Assembly (NCBI RefSeq): GCF_014650675.1
Contig: NZ_BMVK01000003.1
Location: forward strand, 124,001 to 188,000
Source: Streptomyces anulatus
GTDB taxonomy: Bacteria; Actinomycetota; Actinomycetes; Streptomycetales; Streptomycetaceae
Reading direction: 5' to 3'
Length of the DNA: 64,000 bases
Below, one piece after another: positions 48,053 through 57,458 of this stretch (position 1 is the stretch's first letter; each line of letters begins with the position of its first letter). The position numbers and the translations under genes were made by a program. The notes under the pieces were generated by a model. The model was not told where the DNA came from. It did no database searches and saw nothing but the letters and a program-made list of their open reading frames with translations.

Positions 48053-51000
48053 ACCGGAGGCGCCAGGTGTTCCAGCAGGGCCCGCGCCTCGCGCACCGCG
48101 TCCTCGGCGCTCTCCCGGCCGCCCCGGTCGAACGCCTCCGTGAACGCCGGTGCGCCCAGAACAGCCCGGGCCGCCGCCGTGACGCGGTCGACGTCGGCGC
48201 GTTCGGCGGGCGGCAGCGGGGCTCCGGCGCGGCGGCGGGCGGCGGCGGCGGCGCCGAGGAGGCGGGCGGCGCAGACGGTTTCCGGCATGCGCCCCGCCAG
48301 CGCCGACGCTCCGGCGAGGCCCTCCAGGGACAGGGCCAAGGCGCGTGGCTCGGCGAGCACGCGGGCGACGTCCAGGCCGCGCAGGTGGTGCACGGCGGCC
48401 CGGCCCGCCTCGCCCCGGAGTTCGGCGATGAAGCCGAGCTCCGCGCAGAGCAGGTGGTCGCCCGCCCGGGACGACACGGCGGCGAACCCGTCGCGGATGC
48501 TCAGGAGGTGCGCCTCGGCCGCGTCGAGGTCGCCGGAGCGGCGGGCGCCGAGGGCCAGGCCCATCACGGAGTGGATCTCGCCGTACGTGTAGCCCTGCTC
48601 GGCGGCGCTGCGCCGCGCCCGTTCGTGCAGGTCACGGGCGCGGTCCCAGTCGCGGGCGAGCAGCGCCAGCCGGCCGAGCCCGGAGAGCCGGGCCGACACC
48701 TCCGCCTCAAGACCCAGCTCCCGCGCCATCCGCAGGCCCTCGTGCTGCCGTTGCCCGGCCTCCTCGTACGCTCCCCTGATCTCGGCGAGCGCGGCGAGCG
48801 GGGACACCGTCTGCAACTCACCCCAGCGGTCGCCCAGTTCACGGAAGAGCGCGGCGCTGCGCAGCCCGTCGCGGCCGAGGCCCGCGAGGTCCCCGCCGAC
48901 CAGCGCCAGCGTCGACCGCAGGCCGAGCGCGGCCGCGGTGCCCCACGGGTCGTCCGCGGCGGCGAACAGGGCGAGCGCACGGGCGTTCAGCGCCTCGCCC
49001 CCGCCCGTGTCACCCGCGCTGAACAGGCCGTACGCGCACAACCACAGCGCACGGGCGCGCCGCACGGGGTCGGGGACGGCCTCGGCCGTGATCTCGATCC
49101 CGGCCGCGATCCCGGCCGCGATCCTGATCCCGTCCTCGGTCCCGCTCTTGGTCCCGCCGGCGCCTCCGGTGCCTCCGGTGCCTCCGGTGCCTCCGGTGCC
49201 TCCGGTGTCTCCGGTGAGCAGGGCGAACGCGCGGTGCAGGAGGACGAGTTCGGCCGTGTCGGCTGATCCCCCGGGTACGGTCATCAGGACCGCACGCAGA
49301 CTCCGGCGGGCCTCGGTGAGGCGGCCTCGCAGCAGCCACCACCAGGCCAGCGCCGCAGCCGGCCGCACGACCTCACCCGCCGCACCCGCCGCACCCGCCG
49401 CACCCGCCGCACCCGGGGAGACCGACGCACGGCGCACCGCCGCGTCGAGGGCCGCCCGCAGATTCCCGGCCTCGGCGTCCAGCCGGTCCAGCCAACGGCG
49501 TTGCTCCGCGCCGCGCAGATGGGGTTCGGCGCGCTCGGCGAGCGCGAGGTAGTGGCGCAGATGCCGGTCGCGTACGGCCGCGAGGCCCTCCGTCGCGCGC
49601 AGTTGCTCCGTCGCGTACGCGGCGACGGACTCCAGGAGCCGGTAGCGGGGCCCGTCGGGGCCGTACGCCACCGCCACCAGGGACCGGTCGACGAGCCGCC
49701 CGACGAGGTCGAGCACGTCCTCCCGGGCGACGCCGCCCCCCGCGCACACGGCCTCGGCCGCGGCGAGGTCGCAGCCGTCCCGGTGGACGGCGAGGCGGCG
49801 CAGGACCACGCGCTCGGGTTCTCCGAGCAGCTCCCAGCTCCAGTCGATCACCGCCCGCAGGGTCTGCTGGCGGGCCGGGGCGCCCCGCTGTCCGGTGGTC
49901 AGGACCCGGAAGCGGTCGCTCAACCGTGCCGCCAACTCCCGTACACCCAGCGCCCGTACGCGGGTGGCGGCGAGCTCCAGCGCCAGCGGGATGCCGTCCA
50001 GCCGGCGGCAGATCTCGGCAACGGCCTCGCGCTCGGGCCCATCCGGATCACGGGGGAATCCGGGGGCCGAGGACGCGGCGCGCTCCACGAACAGCCGGGC
50101 GGCCTCGGCGGGCGGGAGCGGCTCGACCAGGAACACCGCCTCGCCCGCCAGGCCGAGGGGCTCCTGGCCGGTGGCGAGGACGCGCAGCCCGGGGGCGGTG
50201 CGCAGGAGCAGCTCGGCGAGTCCGGCGGCGGCGTCCACGACCTGCTCGCAGTTGTCCAGGACCAGCAGGGTCCGGCGGTCGCGCAGGGCGGCGGCCAGGC
50301 GGTGCGGCAGGGACAGGGCGCCGCCTCCGACGCCCGGCGCGGCGCTCGGGGCGTCGTCCCGGACGCCCAGGGTGGCGGCGACGATCTGGGCCAGGTCGGC
50401 GGGCGTGCCCGTGCGGACGCCCGCGAACTCGACGAGCCAGATGCCGTCCCCCGGGCCGCCTGCCTCGGCACGGTCCCACTGGGCGGTGGCCGCGGCGACC
50501 GCCAGCCGGGTCTTGCCGACCCCACCGGGCCCGGTGAGGGTCACCAGCCGCTCGTCGGCCAGGAGCCGGGAGATCCGGGCGAGCGCCCGGCGGCGGCCGA
50601 CGAGGGGAGTGAGGGGCAGCGGAAGGTTCCCTTGAGGACCCTGGGGAGCCCGCGGTGCCTGAGCTGCCTGAGCTGTCCGAGCTGCCCGGGGAACCTGGAG
50701 CTCCTGGAGTGCTGGGGCGTCCTGGGAGTGCACCCGCCCGGCCGCGGGCCCAGGCGCAGGAACAGATACGAGCGTAGGAGCAGGCGTCAGCACCGACCCC
50801 GTCCCCGGCATCAGCAGCGGGTCCTGCCGGAGCACCGCCCGGTGCAGGGAGGCGAGTTCGGGGCCGGGGTCGACCCCCAGTTCCTCGACGAGCCGGCCCC
50901 TGAGGTCGTCGTACGACGCGAGCGCCTCGCTCTGGCGGCCCGCCGAGTAGAGCGCCCGCATCTGGACCGCGCGCAACCGCTCCCGCAGCGGGTGCCGGGC

Positions 51001-51546
51001 GACGAGATCGGCCAGTTCCCCGGCGAGCAGCACATGGTCCCCCGCCTCCCAGCGGGCCTCCGCCTGCTCCTCCAGCACGGACAGCCGCTGTTCCGCGAGG
51101 CGCTGGGCGGCCTCCCGGGCGAACGGGGCGTCCGCGAAGTCCGCGTACGCGGGGCCCCGCCACAGCCCGAGTGCCTCGGTGAGCAGCGCGGCCCGCGCGC
51201 GGGGATCCCGTACCGGGCGGGCCTCGGTCACCAGGGCCCTGAAGCGGTCGGCGTCCACCTCGTCCGTGCCGCGCTCCAGCCGCAGCCGGTAGCCCGGGGG
51301 CTGCCGCACCACGCGGTCGCGGCCGAGCACCCGGCGCAGTTGGGAGACCTTGGCCTGGAGCGCGCCCGAGGGCCTTCCGGGCGGCGCGTCGCCCCAGAGG
51401 TCATGGATGAGCCGGTCGACGGGGACCGGGCCGCCGTCGTGGGCGAGTAGGTCCGCCAGCAGGGCCCGGACCTTGCGCTCGGGGACGGTGACGTCGTTCC
51501 CCTCGCCGTCCCCCACCACCAGTGGCCCGAGCACCCCAAACCGCAT
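48046..51546 (-). CDS. AfsR/SARP-type pathway regulator with NB-ARC and TPR domains
   Basis: This 1166-residue activator has an N-terminal winged helix (FGVLGPLVVGDGEG, then RALLADLLAHDG and QAKVSQLRRVLG) and a bacterial transcriptional activator domain (about 100-250), the SARP DNA-binding unit. An NB-ARC ATPase follows with LTGPGGVGKTRLAVAAA (about 340) and LLVLDNCEQV, then a long TPR-like region. Such proteins switch on antibiotic clusters. Proline/alanine- and Gly-Thr-rich stretches come from in-frame repeats near 49.2, 49.4 and 50.7 kb. It is divergent from an MFS-monooxygenase operon, its likely target. Start by the LGPLVV motif. Confidence 0.9.
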   Translation of the reverse strand: MRFGVLGPLVVGDGEGNDVTVPERKVRALLADLLAHDGGPVPVDRLIHDLWGDAPPGRPSGALQAKVSQLRRVLGRDRVVRQPPGYRLRLERGTDEVDADRFRALVTEARPVRDPRARAALLTEALGLWRGPAYADFADAPFAREAAQRLAEQRLSVLEEQAEARWEAGDHVLLAGELADLVARHPLRERLRAVQMRALYSAGRQSEALASYDDLRGRLVEELGVDPGPELASLHRAVLRQDPLLMPGTGSVLTPAPTLVSVPAPGPAAGRVHSQDAPALQELQVPRAARTAQAAQAPRAPQGPQGNLPLPLTPLVGRRRALARISRLLADERLVTLTGPGGVGKTRLAVAAATAQWDRAEAGGPGDGIWLVEFAGVRTGTPADLAQIVAATLGVRDDAPSAAPGVGGGALSLPHRLAAALRDRRTLLVLDNCEQVVDAAAGLAELLLRTAPGLRVLATGQEPLGLAGEAVFLVEPLPPAEAARLFVERAASSAPGFPRDPDGPEREAVAEICRRLDGIPLALELAATRVRALGVRELAARLSDRFRVLTTGQRGAPARQQTLRAVIDWSWELLGEPERVVLRRLAVHRDGCDLAAAEAVCAGGGVAREDVLDLVGRLVDRSLVAVAYGPDGPRYRLLESVAAYATEQLRATEGLAAVRDRHLRHYLALAERAEPHLRGAEQRRWLDRLDAEAGNLRAALDAAVRRASVSPGAAGAAGAAGAAGEVVRPAAALAWWWLLRGRLTEARRSLRAVLMTVPGGSADTAELVLLHRAFALLTGDTGGTGGTGGTGGTGGAGGTKSGTEDGIRIAAGIAAGIEITAEAVPDPVRRARALWLCAYGLFSAGDTGGGEALNARALALFAAADDPWGTAAALGLRSTLALVGGDLAGLGRDGLRSAALFRELGDRWGELQTVSPLAALAEIRGAYEEAGQRQHEGLRMARELGLEAEVSARLSGLGRLALLARDWDRARDLHERARRSAAEQGYTYGEIHSVMGLALGARRSGDLDAAEAHLLSIRDGFAAVSSRAGDHLLCAELGFIAELRGEAGRAAVHHLRGLDVARVLAEPRALALSLEGLAGASALAGRMPETVCAARLLGAAAAARRRAGAPLPPAERADVDRVTAAARAVLGAPAFTEAFDRGGRESAEDAVREARALLEHLAPPVT

Positions 51547-51693
51547 ACGCGCCACCGTACATGTGGGGAAAGGGGCCGGTCGTCAGCGTTCCCGAAGCTT
51601 TCCCGAAGCCCACCGGAGCACAGTCGTGACCGGCGCCGGTGACCGGCACCCGATGGCCGAAACCCGTGACCCCGGACCCTTGGAGCAGCCCCC

Positions 51694-52998
51694 ATGAGCA
51701 CCGCACCCGACACGGCCGCCGCCTCCCCGGCGGCACCGGAGCCCCGGAGCGGGGACAGGGCGCAGCAGAAGCTCCCGTTGCTCGCCCTGCTCGCCCTCGC
51801 CACCGCCGTCTTCATCACGAGCCTCACCGAGACCCTTCCCGCAGGTCTGCTCCCCGCGATGAGCGCGGATCTCCGGGTGAGCGAGTCCGCGACCGGGCAG
51901 ACGGTGACGGTCTACGCGATCGGCACCGCCCTCACCGCGATCCCGCTGACGGCGGCCACCGCCGCTTGGCGGCGCAAGCGGCTGCTGCTCGCCTCGATGG
52001 CCGGCTTCGCCCTCGCCAACACCGTCACCGCTCTGTCGTCCGTCTACGAACTGACGATGGCGGCACGGTTCGTCGCCGGGGTCGCGGCCGGTCTGGCCTG
52101 GGCGCTGCTCGCCGGGTACGCGCGGCGGATGGCCCCCGCGCACCTCCAGGGCAAGGCCATCGCCGTCGCCATGGCGGGGATCCCGGTGGCCCTCTCCCTC
52201 GGTGTGCCCGCCGGTACGTTCCTCGGCGACGCGCTCGGCTGGCGCGTGGCGTTCCTCTCCATGACCGGGCTCACCGTGCTGCTCCTGCTGTGGATCTCCG
52301 CGGCCGTGCCGGACTTCCCCGGGCAGGGGCGCGGCGAACGGCCGAAGATGCTGCGGACCCTGCGCATCCCGGGGGTGAGCCCGGTCCTGTTCGTCACGCT
52401 GGTCTTCGTCCTGGCCCACACCATCCTGTACGCGTACATCGCCACGTACCTGGAGGACCTCGGCCTGGGCGGCTCCACCGGGCTGATCCTGCTGGTCTTC
52501 GGGGCCGCCTCGCTCGCGAGCATCTGGATCACCGGCGTCCTGATCCACGACCGGCTGCGCGGCCTGACCGTCGCGGGCGCCCTGCTGGTCGCCGTCGCCG
52601 CGGCCCTCCTGGCCGTGCTCTCCGACACCACCACGCTCGTCTACGCCGCCGCCGTGCTGTGGGGCCTGGGCTGGGGCGGAATGCCCACCCTGCTCCAGAC
52701 CGCCGCGGGCGACGCGGGCGGAGCGTCCGCCGACGCGGCCCAGGCGATGCTGGTCACGCTCTGGAACGCCGCCATGGCGGGCGGCGGCATCGTCGGCGGG
52801 ATCCTCCTCGACACCACCGGCAGCGGTTCCTTCCCCTGGGCCGTCCTGCTGCTCCTGCTGCCGGTGATCGCGGTCGTGCTGTACGCCCGTGGAGCGGGCT
52901 TCCCCACCCGGCGGAACGTGACTGCGACCGCGACAGCGACACCTACGACGGCAGCGGCGGCAGCGGCGGCGGCCGGAAGCGAGGAGGACCGGGCATGA
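51694..52998 (+). CDS. MFS exporter (DHA1-like)
   Basis: This 434-residue transporter has about twelve membrane helices, with ETLPAGLLPAMSADLRVSES after TM1, the charge-rich AAWRRKRLLLASM between TM2 and TM3, and LGVPAGTFLGDALGWRVAF of motif C in TM5. It resembles the arabinose/chloramphenicol-efflux branch of MFS. The C-terminal tail is Ala/Thr-rich. The stop overlaps the ATG of the first monooxygenase by four bases, so the three genes form one operon. It may export a product of the monooxygenases or take up their substrate. Confidence 0.88.
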   Translation: MSTAPDTAAASPAAPEPRSGDRAQQKLPLLALLALATAVFITSLTETLPAGLLPAMSADLRVSESATGQTVTVYAIGTALTAIPLTAATAAWRRKRLLLASMAGFALANTVTALSSVYELTMAARFVAGVAAGLAWALLAGYARRMAPAHLQGKAIAVAMAGIPVALSLGVPAGTFLGDALGWRVAFLSMTGLTVLLLLWISAAVPDFPGQGRGERPKMLRTLRIPGVSPVLFVTLVFVLAHTILYAYIATYLEDLGLGGSTGLILLVFGAASLASIWITGVLIHDRLRGLTVAGALLVAVAAALLAVLSDTTTLVYAAAVLWGLGWGGMPTLLQTAAGDAGGASADAAQAMLVTLWNAAMAGGGIVGGILLDTTGSGSFPWAVLLLLLPVIAVVLYARGAGFPTRRNVTATATATPTTAAAAAAAAGSEEDRA

Positions 52999-54356
52999 GA
53001 CAGATACACCTCGCCGCACAGCTGCCCGGGATCCACAACGTGACCGTCTGGTCGGATCCCCGGTCCGAGAGCCAGATCGCGATCGACTCCTTCGTCCGGC
53101 TCGCGCGGACCGTCGAACGAGGAAAGTTCGATTTCTTCTTCCTCGCCGAAGGGCTGCGGCTGCGCGAGCACAAGGGGCAGGTCTACGACCTGGACATCGC
53201 GGGACGCCCGGAGAACCTGACCGTGCTGAGCGCCCTGGCCGCCGTGACCACCCACCTCGGGCTGGCCGCCACGGTCAACGCGACCTACAACGAGCCGTAC
53301 GAGGTGGCGCGCCGGTTCGCGACCCTCGACCACCTCAGCGGCGGGCGGGCCGCCTGGAACGTGGTCACCAGCCACGACGCCTTCACCGGCGAGAACTTCC
53401 GCCGGGGCGGCTTCCTGACCGAGGCCGACCGCTACTCCCGCGCCGCCGAATTCCTCTCCGTGGCCCGGGTGTTGTGGGACAGCTGGGCGGCGGACGACCT
53501 GCGCGCCGACGCCGCGTCGGGGGTCTTCGCACGGGCCGGGGCAGGCCGCTTCGCCCATCGCGGGCGGCACTTCGACATCGCGGGCCGCTTCACCACCCCG
53601 CCGGGCCCGCAGGGGCACCCCGTGATCATCCAGTCCGGCGAGTCCGACGCGGGCCGCGAGTTCGCCGCATCGGAGGCCGAGGTCGTCTTCAGCAAGCACA
53701 ACCGGCTCGACGCGGCCCGGGACTTCTACCGGGACGTGAAACGGCGCCTCGCCACGTACGGACGGAGCCCCGACGACCTGCTGATCCTCCCCACCGCCAA
53801 CGCGGTCGTCGCCGACACCGACGCGGAAGCGGCGGCGTACGCGGACGAGATCGCCCGCGACCTGGTGAGCCCGCAGACGGCCATCGCCCACCTGGAGGCC
53901 GTCTGGGGCCGCGACCTGTCCGCCTACGACCCGGACGGACCGCTGCCCGGCGTCGAACCGCAGGACGACGCCCACTTCCTGAAGGGACACTCCGTGTTCC
54001 GCCGGGACCGGGCCGCCACCGCCCGGCAGTGGCGCGGGCTCGCCGCGGAACGCGGCCTTTCGATACGGGAGTTGGTCATCGAGGTCGGCGGCCGTCCGAC
54101 CTTCGTGGGCAGCCCGCGCACCGTCGCGGACGCCATCGACCACTTCGTGCAGACGGAGGGCGCCGACGGTTTCGTCCTCGTCCCCCACCTGACCCCCGGC
54201 GGCCTGGACGACGTGGTGGACCGGGTGGTGCCGCTGCTCCAGGAGAAGGGCTCGTTCCGCGCGGACTACACGGGAACGACCCTGCGGAACCACCTCCGCC
54301 CGCACTCCGGCACGACCCGGCGGGCCGTGAACGAGCAGAAGGCGAGCCCCGCATGA
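52995..54356 (+). CDS. NtaA/DmoA-type FMN-dependent monooxygenase
   Basis: This is a 453-residue luciferase-like TIM-barrel enzyme. It shows the NtaA/SnaA/DszA pattern: FDFFFLAEGLRLREHKG, ARRFATLDHLSGGRAAWNVV with Asp-His-x-Ser-x-Gly-Arg, HRGRHFDIAGRFTTPPGPQG and VIIQSGESDAGREFAA. Such enzymes use FMNH2 from a separate reductase to oxidise chelators, sulfones or alkyl compounds. ATG in the MFS stop, and its own stop overlaps the next gene. No flavin reductase is in the operon. The substrate is unknown. Confidence 0.88.
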   Translation: MRQIHLAAQLPGIHNVTVWSDPRSESQIAIDSFVRLARTVERGKFDFFFLAEGLRLREHKGQVYDLDIAGRPENLTVLSALAAVTTHLGLAATVNATYNEPYEVARRFATLDHLSGGRAAWNVVTSHDAFTGENFRRGGFLTEADRYSRAAEFLSVARVLWDSWAADDLRADAASGVFARAGAGRFAHRGRHFDIAGRFTTPPGPQGHPVIIQSGESDAGREFAASEAEVVFSKHNRLDAARDFYRDVKRRLATYGRSPDDLLILPTANAVVADTDAEAAAYADEIARDLVSPQTAIAHLEAVWGRDLSAYDPDGPLPGVEPQDDAHFLKGHSVFRRDRAATARQWRGLAAERGLSIRELVIEVGGRPTFVGSPRTVADAIDHFVQTEGADGFVLVPHLTPGGLDDVVDRVVPLLQEKGSFRADYTGTTLRNHLRPHSGTTRRAVNEQKASPA

Positions 54357-55564
54357 CCGACACCCCGCTGCATCTCGCCGTCGCGCTCGACGGCGCGGGC
54401 TGGCACCCGGCGGCATGGCGGGCCGCCGGAGCCCGGCCCGGGGAGCTGCTCTCGGCCGCGTACTGGGCCGGGCTGGTCGCCGAGGCCGAGCGCGGCCTGC
54501 TCGACTACGTCACCTTCGAGGACGCCCTCGGGCTCCAGTCCGCCGCCCTCCACCGGCCCGACGACCGCACCGACCAGGTCCGGGGCAGCCTGGACGCGGT
54601 GCTGCTCGCGGCCCATCTCGCGCCGCTCACCACCCGTATCGGGCTGGTCCCGACCACGAACGTCACGCACACCGAGCCGTTCCACGTCGGCACCGGCATC
54701 GCCACGCTCGACCACGCGAGCGCGGGCCGTGCGGGCTGGCGGCCGCAGATCTCCTCCCGCGCCGCCGACGCAGGGCACTTCGGCCGGCGCGCGACCCCGC
54801 AGCTCACCGACGACGACCTGACCGGCCCGGAATCGATCGCCGCCCGGCTGAGCCCGCTGTTCGCGGAGGGCGCGGAAGTGGTGGAGGCGGTGCGGCGGCT
54901 GTGGGACAGCTGGGAGGACGACGCGGAGATCCGGGACGTGGCCACGGGCCGCTTCCTGGACCGCGACAAGGTGCACCACATCGATTTCCGGGGAACGCAC
55001 TTCTCCGTCAAGGGCCCCTCGATCACGCCGCGTTCACCGCAGGGAGCGCCGCCGGTGGTGAGCCTCGCGCACGCCTCCGTGCCGTACCGGTTCGCGGCGC
55101 TCTCCTCGGACGTCGTGCACCTCACGCCGCACGACCGGGCGGGTACGTCGGAGGTGCTCGCCGAGGTCGGCGCGGCGGTCGAGAGCACCGGCCGGGACGT
55201 ACGGGAGCGGCCGCTCCTGCGGTTCGCGGACCTGCTGGTCCTCCTGGACGAGGAGCCGGGCGCGGCCGGCCGCCGCAGGGCACGCCTGGACGAGTCGGCC
55301 GGTACCGGACTCGCCTCCGACGCCGCGATCTTCACCGGCACGCCCGGCGACCTGGCCGACCTGCTGCTCGACTGGCGTGACGCCGGGCTCGACGGCTTCC
55401 GGCTCCGCCCCGCCGTCCTGCCGCACGACCTCACGGCGATCACCCGGGGCCTGGTGCCGGAGCTCCAGCGGCGCGGCGCGTTCCGGACGGCGTACGGCGC
55501 GACGACGCTCCGCGGCCACCTGGGCCTGGCCCGCCCCGCCGGCCGTTACGCCAGCACGGGCTGA
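54353..55564 (+). CDS. LLM-class flavin-dependent oxidoreductase
   Basis: This 403-residue bacterial-luciferase-type protein is related in fold to the preceding gene but from another branch: YVTFEDALGLQS, VPTTNVTHTEPFHVGTGIAT, LDHASAGRAGW (the Asp-His-x-Ser-x-Gly-Arg motif) and HIDFRGTHFSVKGPS. It likely uses FMN or F420. Two such enzymes in one operon with an exporter suggest stepwise oxidation of one substrate, for example an organosulfur compound; this is inference. ATGA overlap with the gene before it. Confidence 0.85.
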   Translation: MTDTPLHLAVALDGAGWHPAAWRAAGARPGELLSAAYWAGLVAEAERGLLDYVTFEDALGLQSAALHRPDDRTDQVRGSLDAVLLAAHLAPLTTRIGLVPTTNVTHTEPFHVGTGIATLDHASAGRAGWRPQISSRAADAGHFGRRATPQLTDDDLTGPESIAARLSPLFAEGAEVVEAVRRLWDSWEDDAEIRDVATGRFLDRDKVHHIDFRGTHFSVKGPSITPRSPQGAPPVVSLAHASVPYRFAALSSDVVHLTPHDRAGTSEVLAEVGAAVESTGRDVRERPLLRFADLLVLLDEEPGAAGRRRARLDESAGTGLASDAAIFTGTPGDLADLLLDWRDAGLDGFRLRPAVLPHDLTAITRGLVPELQRRGAFRTAYGATTLRGHLGLARPAGRYASTG

Positions 55565-55665
55565 CCGGTGCGGCGGCCTCGGGGCCGTGCCCCGGTCACA
55601 GGCCGCCCGGGGCCGGGGCCGGGCCCGGGTCCCGTCCGTACGGTCCCGGCTTCACGGTCCCGGCC

Positions 55666-56151
55666 TCAGGCCCCCGTCGTCGATCCCGGCCGGACGATCA
55701 TCAGCACGACGACCGTCGCCCAGAGCAGGTTGAAAATCCCGGTGGTCATGGCGAGCCGCGTCGCCGCCGACCGGCGCTCGGCGACCGGCGCGTCCATGAG
55801 CAGCTCACGCTGTCCGGGCAGGACCATCGCCATCAGCAGGGCGGCGGCGACGGCCGTGAGCACGATCGACGCGAGCAGCCAGGCATCACCCAGCACCCCC
55901 ATCTGCGCGCCGGTGGCGAGGCCGAGGACGGGTACGGCGATGCCGACGAGCGCGTACGCCCGGCAGATCTTGTGCAGGAAGGCCGCCGTGCGGGTGTCGT
56001 GGTCGTGCGGGCCCTCGCCGCCGGGGGCCGGCGGCTTGGCGTAGCGGGGAAACATCGAGGCCGCGACGGTGATCGGCCCGACGGCCAGGATCGACGCCAG
56101 GACGTGCAGCGAGAGCAGCAGCTTGGTCACGGGGCCCCTCCAGGGGTGCAT
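55666..56151 (-). CDS. DUF2269-like integral membrane protein
   Basis: This 161-residue protein has four membrane helices: KLLLSLHVLASILAVGPITV (with a conserved His), YALVGIAVPVLGLATGA, LASIVLTAVAAALLMAMVL and TGIFNLLWATVVVLMIV. It matches the DUF2269 layout. The ATG at 56151 lies just before the first helix. It diverges from the PadR regulator, and the shared 243-base interval holds three GTAG/CTAC or GTTGG/CCAAC palindromes, so it is probably a PadR target. Confidence 0.75.
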   Translation of the reverse strand: MHPWRGPVTKLLLSLHVLASILAVGPITVAASMFPRYAKPPAPGGEGPHDHDTRTAAFLHKICRAYALVGIAVPVLGLATGAQMGVLGDAWLLASIVLTAVAAALLMAMVLPGQRELLMDAPVAERRSAATRLAMTTGIFNLLWATVVVLMIVRPGSTTGA

Positions 56152-56238
56152 GGCGATGACAGTGGCAGTGGTGGCAGTGGTGGCAAGGGCACGGGCAAGG
56201 GATTGCACGGGCGGGGCGCGGACGGCCCGAACCATAGG

Positions 56239-56308
56239 TTGGCTACCAACGTATGGGCCGCCGCCCCAGGAATAGCACGATCCGGCGCTCGATAGGTAGC
56301 CTGCCTAC
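56239..56308. promoter_or_regulatory. Two upstream PadR operator candidates
   Basis: GTTGG-CTA-CCAAC at 56239-56251 and GTAG-CCTGC-CTAC at 56296-56308. The second shares spacer and arms with the palindrome at the padR start, so one regulator could bind both and control the divergent membrane gene as well. Confidence 0.55.
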
Positions 56309-56374
56309 TTATTCACCACGGACGGCGACCTCACCCCGGCGCGTCCACCCGGCACGCTGGCCCTGCCCTCCGAC

Positions 56375-56397
56375 CATGTGTAGCCTGCCTACACATG
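56375..56397. promoter_or_regulatory. 23-bp palindrome covering the padR start codon
   Basis: Two perfect 9-bp arms, CATGTGTAG and CTACACATG, surround the spacer CCTGC. The last ATG is the padR start. A repressor bound here would block its own transcription, and the mRNA may be leaderless since no ribosome site is visible upstream. Confidence 0.7.
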
Positions 56398-56754
56398 AGG
56401 CAGGATGCGGTACGCGGACATCTGGACGGTCTCCTCCTGGCGGTTCTCGAACCGGCCCCGCTGCACGGATACGCGATCATCACCGCGGTCCAGCAGCGCA
56501 GCGGCGGTGCGCTCGAACTGCGGACCGGCACCATCTACCCGGCGCTGAACCGGCTGGAGCGGCTCGGTCTGCTGCACAGCAGCTGGGAGGCGGACGGCGG
56601 GCGCAAGCGCCGCTGCTACGCGTTGACGGATGCGGGAGCGCGCTTCCTGGCGGACGAGCGCACGGCGTGGCAGGACTTCACCGCCGCGATCGGCTCGGTC
56701 CTCAACCCCGTCGCACCGCACCCGCACCCGCAGCCGCACGGACAGGGCGCATGA
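56395..56754 (+). CDS. PadR-family transcriptional regulator
   Basis: This is a 119-residue winged-helix repressor: GHLDGLLLAVLEPAPLHGYA, LELRTGTIYPALNRLERLGL and RKRRCYALTDAGARFL, the PadR signature. A short dimerisation tail and a His/Pro-rich end follow. The start codon lies within a palindrome, and its stop overlaps the ATG of the next gene. PadR paired with a membrane protein carrying a HAAS-like N-terminus is a known sensing pair. Confidence 0.92.
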   Translation: MRQDAVRGHLDGLLLAVLEPAPLHGYAIITAVQQRSGGALELRTGTIYPALNRLERLGLLHSSWEADGGRKRRCYALTDAGARFLADERTAWQDFTAAIGSVLNPVAPHPHPQPHGQGA

Positions 56755-57449
56755 CCGCCGGCCCCGCGCGCGGTGGCAGCGCCGACGACCTCGTGGAGAA
56801 GCACGTCGCCGAGCTGGACGCCCTCCTGCACGGCCCCTCCCGGGCCAAGTCCCGTCTGGTCGAGGAGGCCCGCGACGGGCTCACCGAGACCGTGGCGGTG
56901 TACACGGGCGAGGGCGAGCCGTACGAGCGGGCCGTCCACCGGGCGGTGGCGGAGTTCGGCTCGGCGCGGGAGCTGGCCGCGAGCTTCCAGCGCGAACTGA
57001 CCATCGCCCAGGCCCGGCACACCGCCCGCGCCATCGCCCTCAGCGCCCCGTTCCTGCTGGCCTGCTGGTTCCTGGTGCAGAGCACCGGGGCCCCGCAGAC
57101 CTCGGCGGTGCCCCGCGCCGCGCAGCTGCTCGCCACGCACCTGGCCACCGTCGCGGGGGCGGCGGTCCTCCTCGCCGCCGCGGCCCTGGCCGCCACCGGC
57201 GTCCTGGCCCGCCGGCTCCCCGTCCCGCACCGGCTGCCCATCACGGTCGCCTGGACGGGCACCACCGCGAGCGTGTCCATGGCCGTGGCCACCCTGGCCC
57301 TCGCCACCGCGTCGGTCCTCGCCGAGAACTGGCCCCTGACGGCGGCGGCCTGCGCACTGGCCGCCGCCTCCCACGCGGTCGTCGCCGGCTCGGCCCGCGC
57401 CTGCCGCCGGTGCGCACGACTGCCCTCGGGGGCGCCCGTCACCCTGTGA
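56751..57449 (+). CDS. Membrane protein with permease-prefix/HAAS-like N-terminus
   Basis: This 232-residue protein has a helical N-terminal domain (LVEKHVAELDALLHGPSRAK, then EEARDGLTETVAVYTGEG and EFGSARELAASFQREL), as in permease-prefix or HAAS domains. Four transmembrane helices follow (about 100-118, 130-150, 165-185 and 195-215). HAAS proteins bind PadR-type regulators, and here padR is the overlapping gene upstream. It probably moves the regulator to the membrane or tunes its activity. Confidence 0.8.
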   Translation: MTAGPARGGSADDLVEKHVAELDALLHGPSRAKSRLVEEARDGLTETVAVYTGEGEPYERAVHRAVAEFGSARELAASFQRELTIAQARHTARAIALSAPFLLACWFLVQSTGAPQTSAVPRAAQLLATHLATVAGAAVLLAAAALAATGVLARRLPVPHRLPITVAWTGTTASVSMAVATLALATASVLAENWPLTAAACALAAASHAVVAGSARACRRCARLPSGAPVTL

Positions 57450-57458
57450 GCCGGTCCG

